A DNA stretch of 64,000 nt, from positions 199,501 through 263,500 of the forward strand of contig NZ_LR134266.1 in assembly GCF_900636365.1 (NCBI RefSeq). The letters run 5' to 3'. Both the position numbers and the translations under genes were made by a program. The first letter of the stretch is position 1. Every line of letters begins with the position of its first letter. Below are positions 53,410 through 61,950 of the stretch, piece after piece. The notes under the pieces are model-generated. The model was not told the DNA's origin and did not search any database. It worked only from the letters and a program-made list of their open reading frames with translations. This stretch comes from Streptococcus viridans. Its GTDB lineage: Bacteria; Bacillota; Bacilli; Lactobacillales; Streptococcaceae.

Positions 53410-53443
53410 ACGTTCTGAGGTAGCCTTTAGGCTCCCTTTTTTC

Positions 53444-54454
53444 TTAGAAAATACCGATGAGTAATTGCATGCCAAGACTAGTCAGGATGATAGCGATCCA
53501 GCAAAGGGCTCCAAGAAGAATAGATTTTCCACTGGATTTGATCATAGCAACGAGGTTAGTTTTGAGACCAATAGCACTCATAGCCATGATGATGAGGAAT
53601 TTGGAGAGCTGTTTGAGAGGTGAAAAGAAGCTATTGCTAACACCAAAAGAAGTAAGGACGGTAGTTAGCAGAGAAGCTAGGATGAAGTAGAGAATGAAAA
53701 CGGGGAAGATTTTTTTAAGCTTTACTCCTTGGTTGTTGTCTTGTTGACGGCTTTGCCAATAGGAGAGGAAGAGAGTAATAGGGATAATAGCTAAGGTACG
53801 AGTCAGTTTGACAATGGTTGCAGATTCTAGAGTATTGGTATGATACAGACTATCCCAGGAGCTAGCTGTGGCTGTTACAGAGGAAGTATCGTTGACCGCA
53901 GTACCCGCAAAGAGAGCAAAACCTTCGTTGGAGAGATGGAGCCAAGAACCTAGAGTTGGAAAGATAAGAGCTGCCAAGACATTGAAGAAAAAGATAACAG
54001 AAATGGCTTGGGCTACTTCTTTTTCCTTGGCGTGAATAACAGGAGCAGTCGCTGCAATGGCAGAACCGCCACAGATAGAAGAGCCTACCCCAATCAAGGT
54101 AGCTAGCTTTGTATCCATGTTAAAAAATCGTTGGAAAAAGAAAGCAATAATTAAAGCGATAGAAATAGTCGAGAGGATGACAGGAAGGGAAGATTTTCCA
54201 ACTGCGAAAACTTGTGAGATATTGAGTCCAAACCCAAGCAAGATAACAGCATACTGAAGCAATTTTTTGGAGCTATAAGTCAAACCAGCATCCAGTTGTT
54301 TATAGGGAGTGAGAAAGGGGTAGAGAATCATTCCGATAAAAATGGCGAAAACAGGTGCTCCCACAACAGGCAGAAAGCCTCCTAAAACCCAAGAGATGAT
54401 AGAAATGATCAGACAGACTAACAGTCCTGCCCAATTTTTTGATAGAAATGACAT
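53444..54454 (-). CDS. YeiH/UPF0324-family membrane protein (putative sulfate exporter family)
   Basis: 336 residues with about ten helices. The signature [20 protein letters not shown] and the following [20 protein letters not shown] are typical of YeiH proteins. Transport function is predicted only. Preceded by GGAGGTTTT as ribosome site. It lies between LtrA copy 2 and an att arm and is a passenger gene of the island. Confidence 0.88.
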   Translation of the reverse strand: MSFLSKNWAGLLVCLIISIISWVLGGFLPVVGAPVFAIFIGMILYPFLTPYKQLDAGLTYSSKKLLQYAVILLGFGLNISQVFAVGKSSLPVILSTISIALIIAFFFQRFFNMDTKLATLIGVGSSICGGSAIAATAPVIHAKEKEVAQAISVIFFFNVLAALIFPTLGSWLHLSNEGFALFAGTAVNDTSSVTATASSWDSLYHTNTLESATIVKLTRTLAIIPITLFLSYWQSRQQDNNQGVKLKKIFPVFILYFILASLLTTVLTSFGVSNSFFSPLKQLSKFLIIMAMSAIGLKTNLVAMIKSSGKSILLGALCWIAIILTSLGMQLLIGIF

Positions 54455-54581
54455 AAAAACCTCCGAAAATAAATACTTCTTATTATAATCTTATCTGTCA
54501 GAAAAGTAAAATAGAAAGTAGGAATAAGGTTGTAAATTAACGGAATTTTGCGGTCAGAGAGCTTTTGTAGTTTAATAGATA

Positions 54582-54648
54582 TATGTTCTTTGATCAATAA
54601 GGATGCAAATGTGGCATATGTTATTGAAAAAAATGAATTTGATGAGCA
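54582..54648 (+). pseudogene. Fragment of a second copy of the gene at 28582
   Basis: The stretch CAATAAGGATGCAAATGTGG through AATGAATTTGATGAGC matches the 3' part of the gene at 28582-28980 (NKDTNVAYAIEKNEFDE) with a few changes. It is cut off by the att arm at 54649. Confidence 0.75.
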
Positions 54649-54750
54649 TTGAAAATAATCAAAAATATTGAAATATAGATGATTTTAGGGAAGTACTTTT
54701 AGGTGTTTTCAATGTCATGATTTAAAAATGGGGCAAAAGTGGGGCAAAAA
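54649..54750. mobile_element. att left-arm repeat without core, unit 7
   Basis: TTGAAAATAATCAAAAATAT through TGGGGCAAAAGTGGGGCAAA (54729-54748). The core and the first 20 bases of the arm are missing. Probably the damaged left end of the mobilizable element that carries the integrase at 58516. Confidence 0.7.
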
Positions 54751-54794
54751 TTATTTTATCAGTAACCTAGCCCCGATTAATTTCTTACATCATC

Positions 54795-55487
54795 TCAATG
54801 TTTCTTATTCCAGACGAATCCCGTATATACAAGTGCGGACATTAACACAATCCAAAGTAACAATGTTAAAATTTGTATATTATAGAGACTGAAGGCAGAG
54901 ATATCGTTAAAATATTGATTATGCGCTCCTAATAGAGAAAAATCTGTTAATAATTTAGCAAATTTATTTATGCTAGAAAACATAGGGAAAGTCATAATGA
55001 CAAGATAGAATATTAGACTTACAGCAGATGCTTGTGTTTGATTCTTACAGAACAAAGCTATTGTAAAGTTGACCAAAATAAAACAAAGTATCGTAAGGAA
55101 GGTTACCAATGAATATAGAGCAAGATTAGGTATTGAGATACCAAAAGTAATAGGCATCACCCAAACACCTATAATTGAAAATAGAAATGGAAATAAGATT
55201 GTAGAAAAAATATACTCTGGAATTTTGACTCCTGTTAAAATCAACGTTCTTAAATTCTTTTTATCTTTTTCTTCGCTGATGATTAGTGTAGTAAAAGTTC
55301 CAGCAGTCAGGCTATAGATGGTAATAATCGCCATACTCATTAAAAAGACTGAACCACGAACGTCTGGTATAAAATTTAAAAGTGAGAAGTCGACTATTGG
55401 TGTGAATACACATACAAATAGAATTATTTTGTTATGAAGAAGGTATCTATACCGTAACCATAACAAACTAAAAAATCGTTTAAGCAT
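54795..55487 (-). CDS. ABC-2 type transporter permease
   Basis: 230 residues with six membrane helices, MLKRFFSLLWLRYRYLLHNK at the start, and ABC-2 type spacing. Begins one base after the ATPase stop and so is coupled to it. As cargo of a mobilizable element such pairs often give resistance or immunity to bacteriocins or antibiotics; the substrate cannot be told. Confidence 0.82.
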   Translation of the reverse strand: MLKRFFSLLWLRYRYLLHNKIILFVCVFTPIVDFSLLNFIPDVRGSVFLMSMAIITIYSLTAGTFTTLIISEEKDKKNLRTLILTGVKIPEYIFSTILFPFLFSIIGVWVMPITFGISIPNLALYSLVTFLTILCFILVNFTIALFCKNQTQASAVSLIFYLVIMTFPMFSSINKFAKLLTDFSLLGAHNQYFNDISAFSLYNIQILTLLLWIVLMSALVYTGFVWNKKH

Positions 55488-55488
55488 A

Positions 55489-56316
55489 TTATAATTTGTC
55501 TCCTGTTAATTGAATAAAGATACTCTCAAGGCTTGTTTCTAGAGTATTGATTGTTTTAGTATTCTCTCCTAGATACTTATAAGCTTCCTCTTTAGGAACA
55601 ATTATCTCTCTTCCATCAAAATAGCTTATTTTAACCTTATCAGTCTGACTGTACTTATCAATAATCTCCCGAGGCGAACCTTGTTCAACGATTTTTCCTT
55701 CATGAAGCAAAGCGATTGAATCACATAATTTGGTCGCCTCATCCATGTTATGAGTTGTTAAAAAAATAGTTGCCCCAGAGTTTTTAATTTCTAGTAGTAG
55801 TTCATGAACGATTTGAGATAGGGTTGGATCCATTCCAGAAGTTGGTTCATCTAAAAAAATTACTTTTGGTGAATGTAGAATCGCCCGAATTAACAACATT
55901 CGTTGTTTCATTCCAGTTGATAACTTCTCTGCTTTATTAAATCGATCATCATATAACTTCAATCGCTTTAATAAATAATCTAGATATGATATTTCTACAT
56001 TGTGGAATTTAGCAAAAAATAAAAGATTATCGTACAGAGACAGTCTATCATAGAAACCCACATTATCACTCATAATTCCCAATTTTAAAAAGTCGTCAGA
56101 GGTTAATTGGGTGCAATCTTTTCCTAAGATTTTAACCTCTCCTCCATCAGGTGGCAACTGACCGGTTAAAATATTGATTGTCGTAGTTTTGCCAGCACCA
56201 GATGGTCCTAAAAAACCAAATATTTCTCCACTACTTATTGAGAAACTGATTTCCTTGAGTGCTGTTTTGTCTTTAAATTTTTTGGTAAGATTTGAAATTA
56301 AGATACTATCGTTCAT
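55489..56316 (-). CDS. ABC transporter ATP-binding protein (CcmA/BcrA-like)
   Basis: 275 residues. Walker A GPSGAGKTT (about 36-44), signature LSTGMKQRM, Walker B VIFLDEPTSGMDP, H-loop TTHNMDEA. The C-terminal extension of about 60 residues is usual for drug- and bacteriocin-type ATPases. Forms an exporter with the permease downstream. Divergent from the mobility genes, next to the repressor. Confidence 0.88.
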   Translation of the reverse strand: MNDSILISNLTKKFKDKTALKEISFSISSGEIFGFLGPSGAGKTTTINILTGQLPPDGGEVKILGKDCTQLTSDDFLKLGIMSDNVGFYDRLSLYDNLLFFAKFHNVEISYLDYLLKRLKLYDDRFNKAEKLSTGMKQRMLLIRAILHSPKVIFLDEPTSGMDPTLSQIVHELLLEIKNSGATIFLTTHNMDEATKLCDSIALLHEGKIVEQGSPREIIDKYSQTDKVKISYFDGREIIVPKEEAYKYLGENTKTINTLETSLESIFIQLTGDKL

Positions 56317-56389
56317 TTTATATCTTTCTTTTAGAAAATTATTACGTGACTTGTTACCATTGCGATAAATTGGAATACAGGAATTTTAT

Positions 56390-56899
56390 TTAATCTAATA
56401 GGTCCTTATTTTCAATTAAGAGTTCTAGTGGAGATTTATCTCTTGCTACAATAAAACCAGGTTCATATTGGTTATGAAATGTTCTTTTCGGAGAAGTTGG
56501 ATCCATATACAATTCATCTCCATCTTCTGTGTATAGTTGGTTGCCTCTTGTTAGGTAAAGTAAATCCTCTAAGTACTGTCCATCAGTTTCTAAAAAATGT
56601 TCGATGTATTTGACAGCTTTTAAGATTTCACTTACTTTATCAGAGTATTCATTAGTTTCAAGAACACTCTTTTCTAACTCAATCTCTTTACTAGTTCCAA
56701 ATAGTTGGGTTGGAGTTGCATTAAAATATTCTGCTATCTTATCCAAATTTGCAAAGGTAGGATAGCTTTTTTGTTTTTCGTAATCAGAGATGGACTGTTT
56801 ACCGATTCCTAAATCTTCCGCAAGTTGAGTTTGACTTACTCCTTTTTCTATGCGTAGTCGTGCCAAATTGGGTCCAAAATTTTGAATAATAAAGGTCAT
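56390..56899 (-). CDS. XRE-family repressor of the mobilizable element
   Basis: 169 residues. N-terminal helix-turn-helix of the XRE/Cro type (about 10-64, SQTQLAEDLGIGKQSISDYE), then a C-terminal regulatory region of about 100 residues. It is divergent from the relaxase gene, with a perfect 13-bp palindrome between them that is its likely operator. A truncated second copy lies at 36102-36330. It lacks a visible ImmA-type protease partner in this window. Confidence 0.87.
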   Translation of the reverse strand: MTFIIQNFGPNLARLRIEKGVSQTQLAEDLGIGKQSISDYEKQKSYPTFANLDKIAEYFNATPTQLFGTSKEIELEKSVLETNEYSDKVSEILKAVKYIEHFLETDGQYLEDLLYLTRGNQLYTEDGDELYMDPTSPKRTFHNQYEPGFIVARDKSPLELLIENKDLLD

Positions 56900-56965
56900 G
56901 ATAAACTCCTACGTTGTGTTTTAAACTTATTTTATCACCTATAAACTTACAAATCAAGTTTTTAG

Positions 56966-57024
56966 TTGACTGTTTAAAATATTTTTTATAAAATATATTT
57001 ATAACTTATAAATAAGTTATAAAT
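56966..57024 (+). promoter_or_regulatory. Rightward promoter and repressor operator
   Basis: TTGACT (56966-56971), 17 bp, TAAAAT (56989-56994) form a promoter toward the relaxase and integrase genes. ATTTATAACTTAT (56997-57009) and ATAAGTTATAAAT (57012-57024) make a perfect palindrome just downstream. A related AAACTT..AAGTTT pair lies upstream (about 56944-56962). This is the expected control region of the XRE repressor. Confidence 0.65.
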
Positions 57025-57099
57025 GATACAAAAAATAGCTCGTAAGTTTAGGATTGGTGAGTGAGGAAGAAGTTGAGGACGAGACTATGACTTATGACT

Positions 57100-57300
57100 A
57101 TTCGAAGCCTTGGAGCTAGAAATTGTGTGGACAAGGACAAGGGCGAGCCTGACGGGAAGTCAGGCGAAGTCCCGAAGACTGCCGTCCAGACAATTTCTAG
57201 CCAAGCAAAAGCTGGCTATTCTAACAGCCAGCAAAAAGGTACACTTAGGACAACGTCCAAAGAACGACGGAACGGGCAAACGTTGATTTGACGGTGTTTA
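57100..57300 (+). other. Structured region, candidate oriT/origin of the mobilizable element
   Basis: Nested inverted repeats: GCTAGAAATTGT (57115-57126) with ACAATTTCTAGC (57190-57201), inside which GCCTGAC/GTCAGGC (about 57147-57165) forms a hairpin; then GCTGGCT/AGCCAGC (about 57211-57231). The region lies directly before the MobT-type relaxase gene, where oriT is found in Tn916 and ICEBs1 relatives. A 65-codon frame across it (57094-57291) is not taken as a gene. Confidence 0.5.
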
Positions 57301-57336
57301 CGAGACCTAAAAAATCTAAAAGAAGGGGGGGCAATT

Positions 57337-58314
57337 TTGTTGGTTTCTATACAAGATTTAAGAAGCATTCAAGAACGATGTGAAATAGGAGAATTAGTAC
57401 AGAGGTTAGATGTCAGTATTGATAGACTAACGGTTATCTGGGATACAGATACTGGTTCCCTAAGACGGATTTTCAAAAATCTGAAACAGGCAATAAGTAC
57501 AAGAGTTGATTCATTTGAAATATACGATAATGTTCGAGATGATGTCTTTACTTTAGCTAAAGATTTTAATGAGTATGATTCAATCAATATTATATTTTTT
57601 CAATTATCCACTTATGGAGGTGAACAATTGATTCGGATTGATTTCAATCCTAACACTTTAAAAGAATTTGATGGAATGAAAGTATGGAGGCAATTAATGT
57701 ACTTTGCCAGATTGAATTCATTGACGGTACGTTTGTCTCGTTTTGATTTGGCATTTGACATTTTCAACAGGCCTGAGATCGTTAATTTGCAACATATTAA
57801 AGGTGGTGTTACCCATAAGGTCTTCTATGGTCGAGGTGGCGAATTAGAGACGAAATATTGGGGTTCTAGCGGTAGTAATGTACAAGTTAGGTTATATGAT
57901 AAGAATAAAGAAATCATTGCTCACAAGCGAGAAGAGAAGCTAGATTTGGATGTAAATCCGTTTTGGTGGAGACTAGAGTTCCAACTCAGAACCAAAGCGA
58001 TTGGTGAGGAGATGGTCCAAGATATTATGAGTAGACTTGATAATTTCGGGTTTTATAAGCTAGATCATATTCGAGTGGATCAAAGAGCATTTACAATTAT
58101 CTTTCTCAACAATCCTGAACTGTTGTCATTGGCTTTTCCAAATTTAAAATCAGACAGCATCAAAAAGAAAAAAACAAGAGTCCGCAAACTATTGAGAGAA
58201 GAAACGAATCAATTTGCGGAAGAATTAAAAGAAGTATTAATACAGAATCTCCCTAAATTAAATAAAGAATTACAACTACTCGTAGGTGAGTTTCTGACTT
58301 TAGAAAATAAATAA
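57337..58314 (+). CDS. MobT/Rep_trans-family relaxase (replication initiation factor)
   Basis: 325 residues from a TTG start behind a run of Gs. Resembles the PF02486 replication initiation family, which includes Tn916 Orf20 and ICEBs1 NicK: relaxases that nick oriT and can also start rolling-circle replication. Conserved stretches: RFDLAFDIFNR in the middle, VQVRLYDKNKEI, and FWWRLEFQLRTKA. First gene of a relaxase-DUF3173-integrase operon. Soluble, no transfer pore encoded. Confidence 0.82.
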   Translation: MLVSIQDLRSIQERCEIGELVQRLDVSIDRLTVIWDTDTGSLRRIFKNLKQAISTRVDSFEIYDNVRDDVFTLAKDFNEYDSINIIFFQLSTYGGEQLIRIDFNPNTLKEFDGMKVWRQLMYFARLNSLTVRLSRFDLAFDIFNRPEIVNLQHIKGGVTHKVFYGRGGELETKYWGSSGSNVQVRLYDKNKEIIAHKREEKLDLDVNPFWWRLEFQLRTKAIGEEMVQDIMSRLDNFGFYKLDHIRVDQRAFTIIFLNNPELLSLAFPNLKSDSIKKKKTRVRKLLREETNQFAEELKEVLIQNLPKLNKELQLLVGEFLTLENK

Positions 58315-58325
58315 GGAGGATAACT

Positions 58326-58514
58326 ATGGATAATAATTTAATTAGCAACAAAGAATTAATTGAAATGGGCTATCGCCCTCACACTGCAAATGATATCATC
58401 CATCAGGCAAGAGAATTACTTGTATCACGAGGCTATACATTTTATAATCGTAAACGTTTGATGGTTGTTCCAAAAAGTGTTGTAAATGAGATTCTAGGAA
58501 CAGAGGTGGCGTAA
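58326..58514 (+). CDS. DUF3173-type excisionase-like protein
   Basis: 62 residues (MDNNLISNKELIEMGYRPHT), a small winged-helix-like DNA-binding protein of the DUF3173 family. It stands before integrases in many streptococcal mobile elements and is taken to help excision. One base separates its stop from the integrase start. Ribosome site AAGGAGG. Confidence 0.8.
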   Translation: MDNNLISNKELIEMGYRPHTANDIIHQARELLVSRGYTFYNRKRLMVVPKSVVNEILGTEVA

Positions 58515-58515
58515 T

Positions 58516-59655
58516 ATGGCAAGTGTTCGTTATCGAAAGCGAGGAGATAGTAACTTATGGACCTATGAAATTCGTAACGAAGGAAAAACTGTTGCTCATA
58601 ATAGCGGTTTTAAAACAAAAAAACTTGCAGAGTCAGAAGCTGAGCCGATTCTGCAAGAACTTCGTTTAGGGAAAAGAATTTCTAGAGATATTTCTCTTGT
58701 CGATCTATATCAAGAATGGCTTGAACTAAAAATTCTACCGAGTAGTAGGTCGGAAGAGACAAAGAAAAAATATCTTCTCCGTAAAAACACAATTGAAAGA
58801 TTATTTGGAAATAAAAAAGTCACTCAAATTCGTGCGAGTGAATACCAAAGAATAATGAATAAGTATGGGCAAACAGTTGGTAGAAATTTTCTTGGTAGAT
58901 TGAATACTGGAATTCATCAGAGCATCCAAATGGCAATTGCTGACAAAGTTCTAATAGATGATTTTACACAACATGTCGAGTTATTTTCATCCAAAGAACA
59001 ACAGATGACAGAAGAGAAATATTTACATACCGAAAAGGACTATCTGGATTTACTTTTAGCAGTAAAGAGAAAATTTGATTACCAACGTTCAATTGTTCCT
59101 TATATCGTCTATTTTCTATTAAAAACAGGCATGAGGTTTGGAGAGTTAATAGCGTTAACTTGGAATGAAGTTGATTTTGACAGAGGACTACTAAAAACAT
59201 ATAGGAGGTTTAATACCCTTTCTCATAAATTTGTCCCTCCAAAAAATAAAACGTCTATTCGGATGGTACCGATAGACGAAGAATGTATTAAGATATTACA
59301 AGTCCTAAAAATTGAACAGGAGAAGGCTAATAAAGATCTAGGAATCAAGAATAGGTATAAAATGATTTTTCAGCATTATGGATATATTCACTTGGTACCA
59401 GACATTGCAAGTGTCAATAAAGCTTTGAGTGTTCTTTTAAATGAATTAGATATTTATCCAATTATCACTACAAAAGGAGCACGTCATACCTATGGAAGCT
59501 ACCTCTGGCACAAAGGTTTTGACCTTGGAGTTATTGCAAAGATTTTAGGGCATAGAGATATTTCAATGTTAGTAGAAGTATATGGACACACTTTAGAGGA
59601 GAAAATTTTTGAAGAATTTAATCAAATCAGAGATGTATGGAAAGATTGCTCATAA
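58516..59655 (+). CDS. int: Tyrosine-type site-specific integrase
   Basis: 379 residues: N-terminal arm-binding domain (about 1-60), SAM-like core-binding domain (about 65-155), catalytic domain (about 170-379). Catalytic residues seen: Arg207 (TGMRFGEL), Arg323 (GARHTYGS), His346 (LGHRD), Tyr356 (VYGHT). The first residue of the usual HxxR box reads Lys320 instead of His. The gene ends 87 bp from tRNA-Lys, and its product presumably inserts the element into the tRNA 3' end. It is the only intact recombinase in the island. Confidence 0.93.
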   Translation: MASVRYRKRGDSNLWTYEIRNEGKTVAHNSGFKTKKLAESEAEPILQELRLGKRISRDISLVDLYQEWLELKILPSSRSEETKKKYLLRKNTIERLFGNKKVTQIRASEYQRIMNKYGQTVGRNFLGRLNTGIHQSIQMAIADKVLIDDFTQHVELFSSKEQQMTEEKYLHTEKDYLDLLLAVKRKFDYQRSIVPYIVYFLLKTGMRFGELIALTWNEVDFDRGLLKTYRRFNTLSHKFVPPKNKTSIRMVPIDEECIKILQVLKIEQEKANKDLGIKNRYKMIFQHYGYIHLVPDIASVNKALSVLLNELDIYPIITTKGARHTYGSYLWHKGFDLGVIAKILGHRDISMLVEVYGHTLEEKIFEEFNQIRDVWKDCS

Positions 59656-59659
59656 AAAA

Positions 59660-59752
59660 ATGTGGGGCAAATGATGGGGCAAATCAGTTATAGACAAGCA
59701 AAAAAGCCTTTTAAATCAAGGCTTTTTCCTGTTGATTTAGATGCCCCCTGCA
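59660..59752. mobile_element. att site at tRNA-Lys (right junction)
   Basis: Arm-type repeats GTGGGGCAAATGATGGGGCA (about 59662-59683), a bidirectional terminator hairpin (AAAAAGCCTT..AAGGCTTTTT, 59700-59728), and the core TTTAGATGCCCCCTGCA. The last 11 bases of the core (59742-59752) are the 3' end of tRNA-Lys. GGGGCAAA arms next to the integrase match the left arms of units 2 to 7. Confidence 0.8.
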
Positions 59753-59814
59753 GGGCTCGAACCTGCGACCCATAGATTAAGAGTCTACTGCTCTACCAAC
59801 TGAGCTAAGGAGGC
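59742..59814 (-). tRNA. tRNA-Lys (anticodon CTT)
   Basis: 73 bases on the minus strand. Acceptor stem GCCTCCT/AGGGGGC with discriminator A, D-stem GCTC/GAGC, anticodon stem GTAGA/TCTAT with loop CTCTTAA (anticodon CTT), T-loop TTCGAGC. CCA not encoded. Intact despite serving as integration site, because the element brings the same 3' end. Confidence 0.96.
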
Positions 59815-59822
59815 AAAAAAAA

Positions 59823-60001
59823 GCTGTATTGGTGCCGAAACTTCACGGTTTGTATTGAACCCGCGCAATTAAGCAGGTGGGCAACTTGCTCTAACTGAAG
59901 CTGCTTCCGCGTGATACGGCCTGCATGCTGTTAGAAGTCCTTTGTTTCCCTAATAATACAAAAAATAGTCGGTCAACACTTAAGTGTGAAGTCGTACACC
60001 A
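59823..60001 (-). ncRNA. ssrS: 6S RNA
   Basis: On the minus strand the transcript starts GGTGTACGACTTCAC and ends GTGAAGTTTCGGCACC; these ends pair into a long closing stem. The middle includes the GCGGGTTCAATACAAACC segment often seen near the 3' side of streptococcal 6S RNAs. A promoter lies at the expected place upstream. 6S RNA binds the vegetative RNA polymerase and releases it on outgrowth. Next to tRNA-Lys and rarA. Assigned from structure and remembered similarity. Confidence 0.7.
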
Positions 60002-60008
60002 CAGCGTT

Positions 60009-60036
60009 TCTATATGTATATGATACCACATTTCAA
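60009..60036 (-). promoter_or_regulatory. Promoter of 6S RNA
   Basis: On the minus strand TTGAAA (60036-60031), 16 bp, TATAGA (60014-60009), placing the start near 60001. Confidence 0.6.
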
Positions 60037-60076
60037 AAAAATTTCAAGGGAAAATCTCAAATTTTTGGAATCGATA

Positions 60077-61348
60077 TCACCTTTTCTTGAGTTGATCAAT
60101 CTTCTCTTTTGTCGCCCCTAGGGCTCGCTCGTATTTGCCATTTTCATTAGGAGTGAAATAGGAGACCCCCTTCAGCTTGTCTGGCAGGTAGTCCTGTTGG
60201 ACCCAATTGCCAGGATAATTGTGAGGGTATTTGTAATCTTGGGCATTCCCCAAGGTCTTGCTTCCGGCATAGTGGCCATCCCGTAAATGACGAGGAATGG
60301 GAAGGTTACCCGACTTCCGGAGGTCAGCCAAGGCCTTGTCCATGGCGACGTAGGCTGAATTAGACTTGGGTGAAAGGGCCAGGTCGATAATGATGTTGGC
60401 GATGAGGATGCGAGCTTCGGGGAAGCCGATCCGCTCGGCTGCCTGAAGGGCTGTCACCGTATGGATCTGGGCATCTGGATTGGCTAGGCCGATATCTTCG
60501 TAGGCAATGACCGTCAAGCGACGAGCTAAGCTGGGTAAATCACCAGCTTCGATTAAGCGGGCGGCATAGTGGAGACTGGCATCAACATCGGATCCGCGGA
60601 TGGATTTTTGAAGAGCAGAGAGAACATCGTAGTGGCCATCTCCATCCTTGTCCATGGTGATATAGCTCCGCTGGAGGCTATTTTCCATGATGTCGAGACT
60701 GATGTGGCGAACGCCATCCTCCCCTTCCTTGGTAGAGAGGACGGCTAAATCGAGAGAATTATAGGCAGAACGTAGGTCTCCATTGGTCGAAGTGGCGATG
60801 AAATCTAAAGCCTCCTCGTCGAGCGTAACAGGAAAGTCAAAGCCCCGTTCGGGGTCGCTAAGCGCCAATTGGATAGCCTCTTTGACTTGCTCATTGGTCA
60901 AGGGTTCCAGTTCAAAAATCTGTACCCGACTGCGAATGGCAGGCGTAACGGAGAAGAAAGGATTTTCAGTCGTTGCGCCGATCATGATGACCAGACCGCT
61001 TTCGAGCAAAGGCAGGAGAAAATCTTGCTTGGTTTTATCCAAGCGATGGATCTCATCCAAAAGCAGGACTAAACCACCAGAAAACTTGGCTTCCTCTGCG
61101 ATCTCTTGGAGGCGCTTTTTGCTGTCGACGGTTGCATTGAAGGTCCGAAAGGCATACTTGGTCGTACCGGCGATGGCAGAAGCAATACTGGTCTTGCCAA
61201 TCCCTGGTGGGCCAAAGAGAATCATGGACGAGAGACGATTGGCCTCCACCATGCGGCGGATGATTTTTCCTGGGCCGACCAGGTGTTCTTGTCCGATGAC
61301 CTGATCGATGGTTTTGGGACGCATGCGCAGGGCGAGATTGTCCGGCAT
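60077..61348 (-). CDS. rarA: Replication-associated recombination protein RarA
   Basis: 423 residues, AAA+ ATPase of the RarA/MgsA/WRNIP1 family. Walker A GPPGIGKT (46-53), Walker B LVLLLDEIHRLD (about 93-104), sensor 1 near IGATTENP, and a C-terminal helical oligomerisation part (NYPGNWVQQDYLPDKLKG). Works at stalled replication forks. Core gene, convergent with none and divergent from the DUF3013 gene; close to 6S RNA. Confidence 0.95.
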   Translation of the reverse strand: MPDNLALRMRPKTIDQVIGQEHLVGPGKIIRRMVEANRLSSMILFGPPGIGKTSIASAIAGTTKYAFRTFNATVDSKKRLQEIAEEAKFSGGLVLLLDEIHRLDKTKQDFLLPLLESGLVIMIGATTENPFFSVTPAIRSRVQIFELEPLTNEQVKEAIQLALSDPERGFDFPVTLDEEALDFIATSTNGDLRSAYNSLDLAVLSTKEGEDGVRHISLDIMENSLQRSYITMDKDGDGHYDVLSALQKSIRGSDVDASLHYAARLIEAGDLPSLARRLTVIAYEDIGLANPDAQIHTVTALQAAERIGFPEARILIANIIIDLALSPKSNSAYVAMDKALADLRKSGNLPIPRHLRDGHYAGSKTLGNAQDYKYPHNYPGNWVQQDYLPDKLKGVSYFTPNENGKYERALGATKEKIDQLKKR

Positions 61349-61462
61349 GAGGGTCTCCTTTCTAGCTTTGTCTCCTTTAAAAGAGGCAGTTTTTATGGTA
61401 AGATTGTAGTAACTATTGTATCATATTCCGCTCTAAGAGTGGGAAATTAGAAAGAGGACACG

Positions 61463-61933
61463 ATGTCTAAATATGGATTTTTGGATGTTTTAGAAGAGGA
61501 AATGGAAAAGGTCTTTCCCTTTGACTTTGAGATCAATTGGGATAAGAAGAATCATGCGGTAGAAGTGGCTTTTCTCTTAGAAGTACAAAACACAGGAGGG
61601 GTTGCCTTGGTCGATGAGTCGGGCGAAGAATCTGACGAGGATATCTTCTTTGAAGAAGCCGTCATCTTCTACAATCCAGCCAAGTCGCATGTGGAAGAAG
61701 ATGCCTATTTAACAGCCCTTCCGTATGAGCCGAAAAAAGGCTTGTCTCGAGAGTTTCTAGCTTATTTTGCGACCTTCCTCAAAGATACAGCCGAGCTGGC
61801 CTTGGATGACCTCATGGATTTCTTAGCAGACGAAGAGGCAGAGAGCTTTGAGATCGTCTGGAACCAAGAAGTCTTTGAAGAAGGAAAAGTCGGCCTAGAA
61901 GAAAGCACCTTTTACCCTTATCCGAGATATTAG
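61463..61933 (+). CDS. DUF3013-family protein
   Basis: 156 residues, very acidic (MSKYGFLDVLEEEMEKVFPF), soluble. DUF3013 is a small family found in streptococci and relatives, usually beside rarA. Function unknown. Ribosome site AGAAAGAGGA. Followed by the membrane peptidase gene with an 18 bp gap. Confidence 0.85.
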   Translation: MSKYGFLDVLEEEMEKVFPFDFEINWDKKNHAVEVAFLLEVQNTGGVALVDESGEESDEDIFFEEAVIFYNPAKSHVEEDAYLTALPYEPKKGLSREFLAYFATFLKDTAELALDDLMDFLADEEAESFEIVWNQEVFEEGKVGLEESTFYPYPRY

Positions 61934-61950
61934 GAATAGTGGGAGACTTT

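Larger units (their letters stand above)
19271..59752. mobile_element. Composite accretion island at tRNA-Lys(CTT)
   Basis: The AT-richer region of about 40 kb is bounded by att-like sequences at 19.3 kb and at the 3' end of tRNA-Lys (59742). The same core recurs at 29.38, 30.43, 33.53 and 51.64 kb, and two arm-only copies lie at 36.33 and 54.65 kb. Only one integrase is left, at the tRNA end. Cargo: stress operons, lipid kinase, LtrA and YeiH membrane proteins, aldo/keto reductase, T7SSb, LXG toxin and immunity genes, ABC transporter. This fits repeated insertion at one tRNA site followed by loss of mobility genes. The boundaries are inferred from repeats, not from comparison with an empty site. 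Confidence 0.65.
54649..59752. mobile_element. Integrative mobilizable element at tRNA-Lys
   Basis: From the left arm at 54649 to the att/tRNA junction at 59752: an ABC transporter pair (cargo), XRE repressor, operator and oriT-like region, MobT/Rep_trans relaxase, DUF3173 excisionase, tyrosine integrase. No coupling protein or mating-pore genes are present, so conjugation would need a helper element. The att core at the left end is lost here; the nearest intact core is at 51631, so the unit that could excise may be 51.6-59.75 kb. Confidence 0.7.

Noticed and set aside
57094..57291. 65-codon frame before the relaxase gene
   Set aside because: It overlaps nested inverted repeats that look like an oriT or origin; composition is dictated by the repeats and there is no ribosome site.
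29316..59752. Regularly repeated short motifs (GGGGCAAA, GGTACAAA) as a possible CRISPR array
   Set aside because: The repeats come in pairs, kilobases apart, always beside a tRNA-derived core; there are no uniform spacers and no cas genes.
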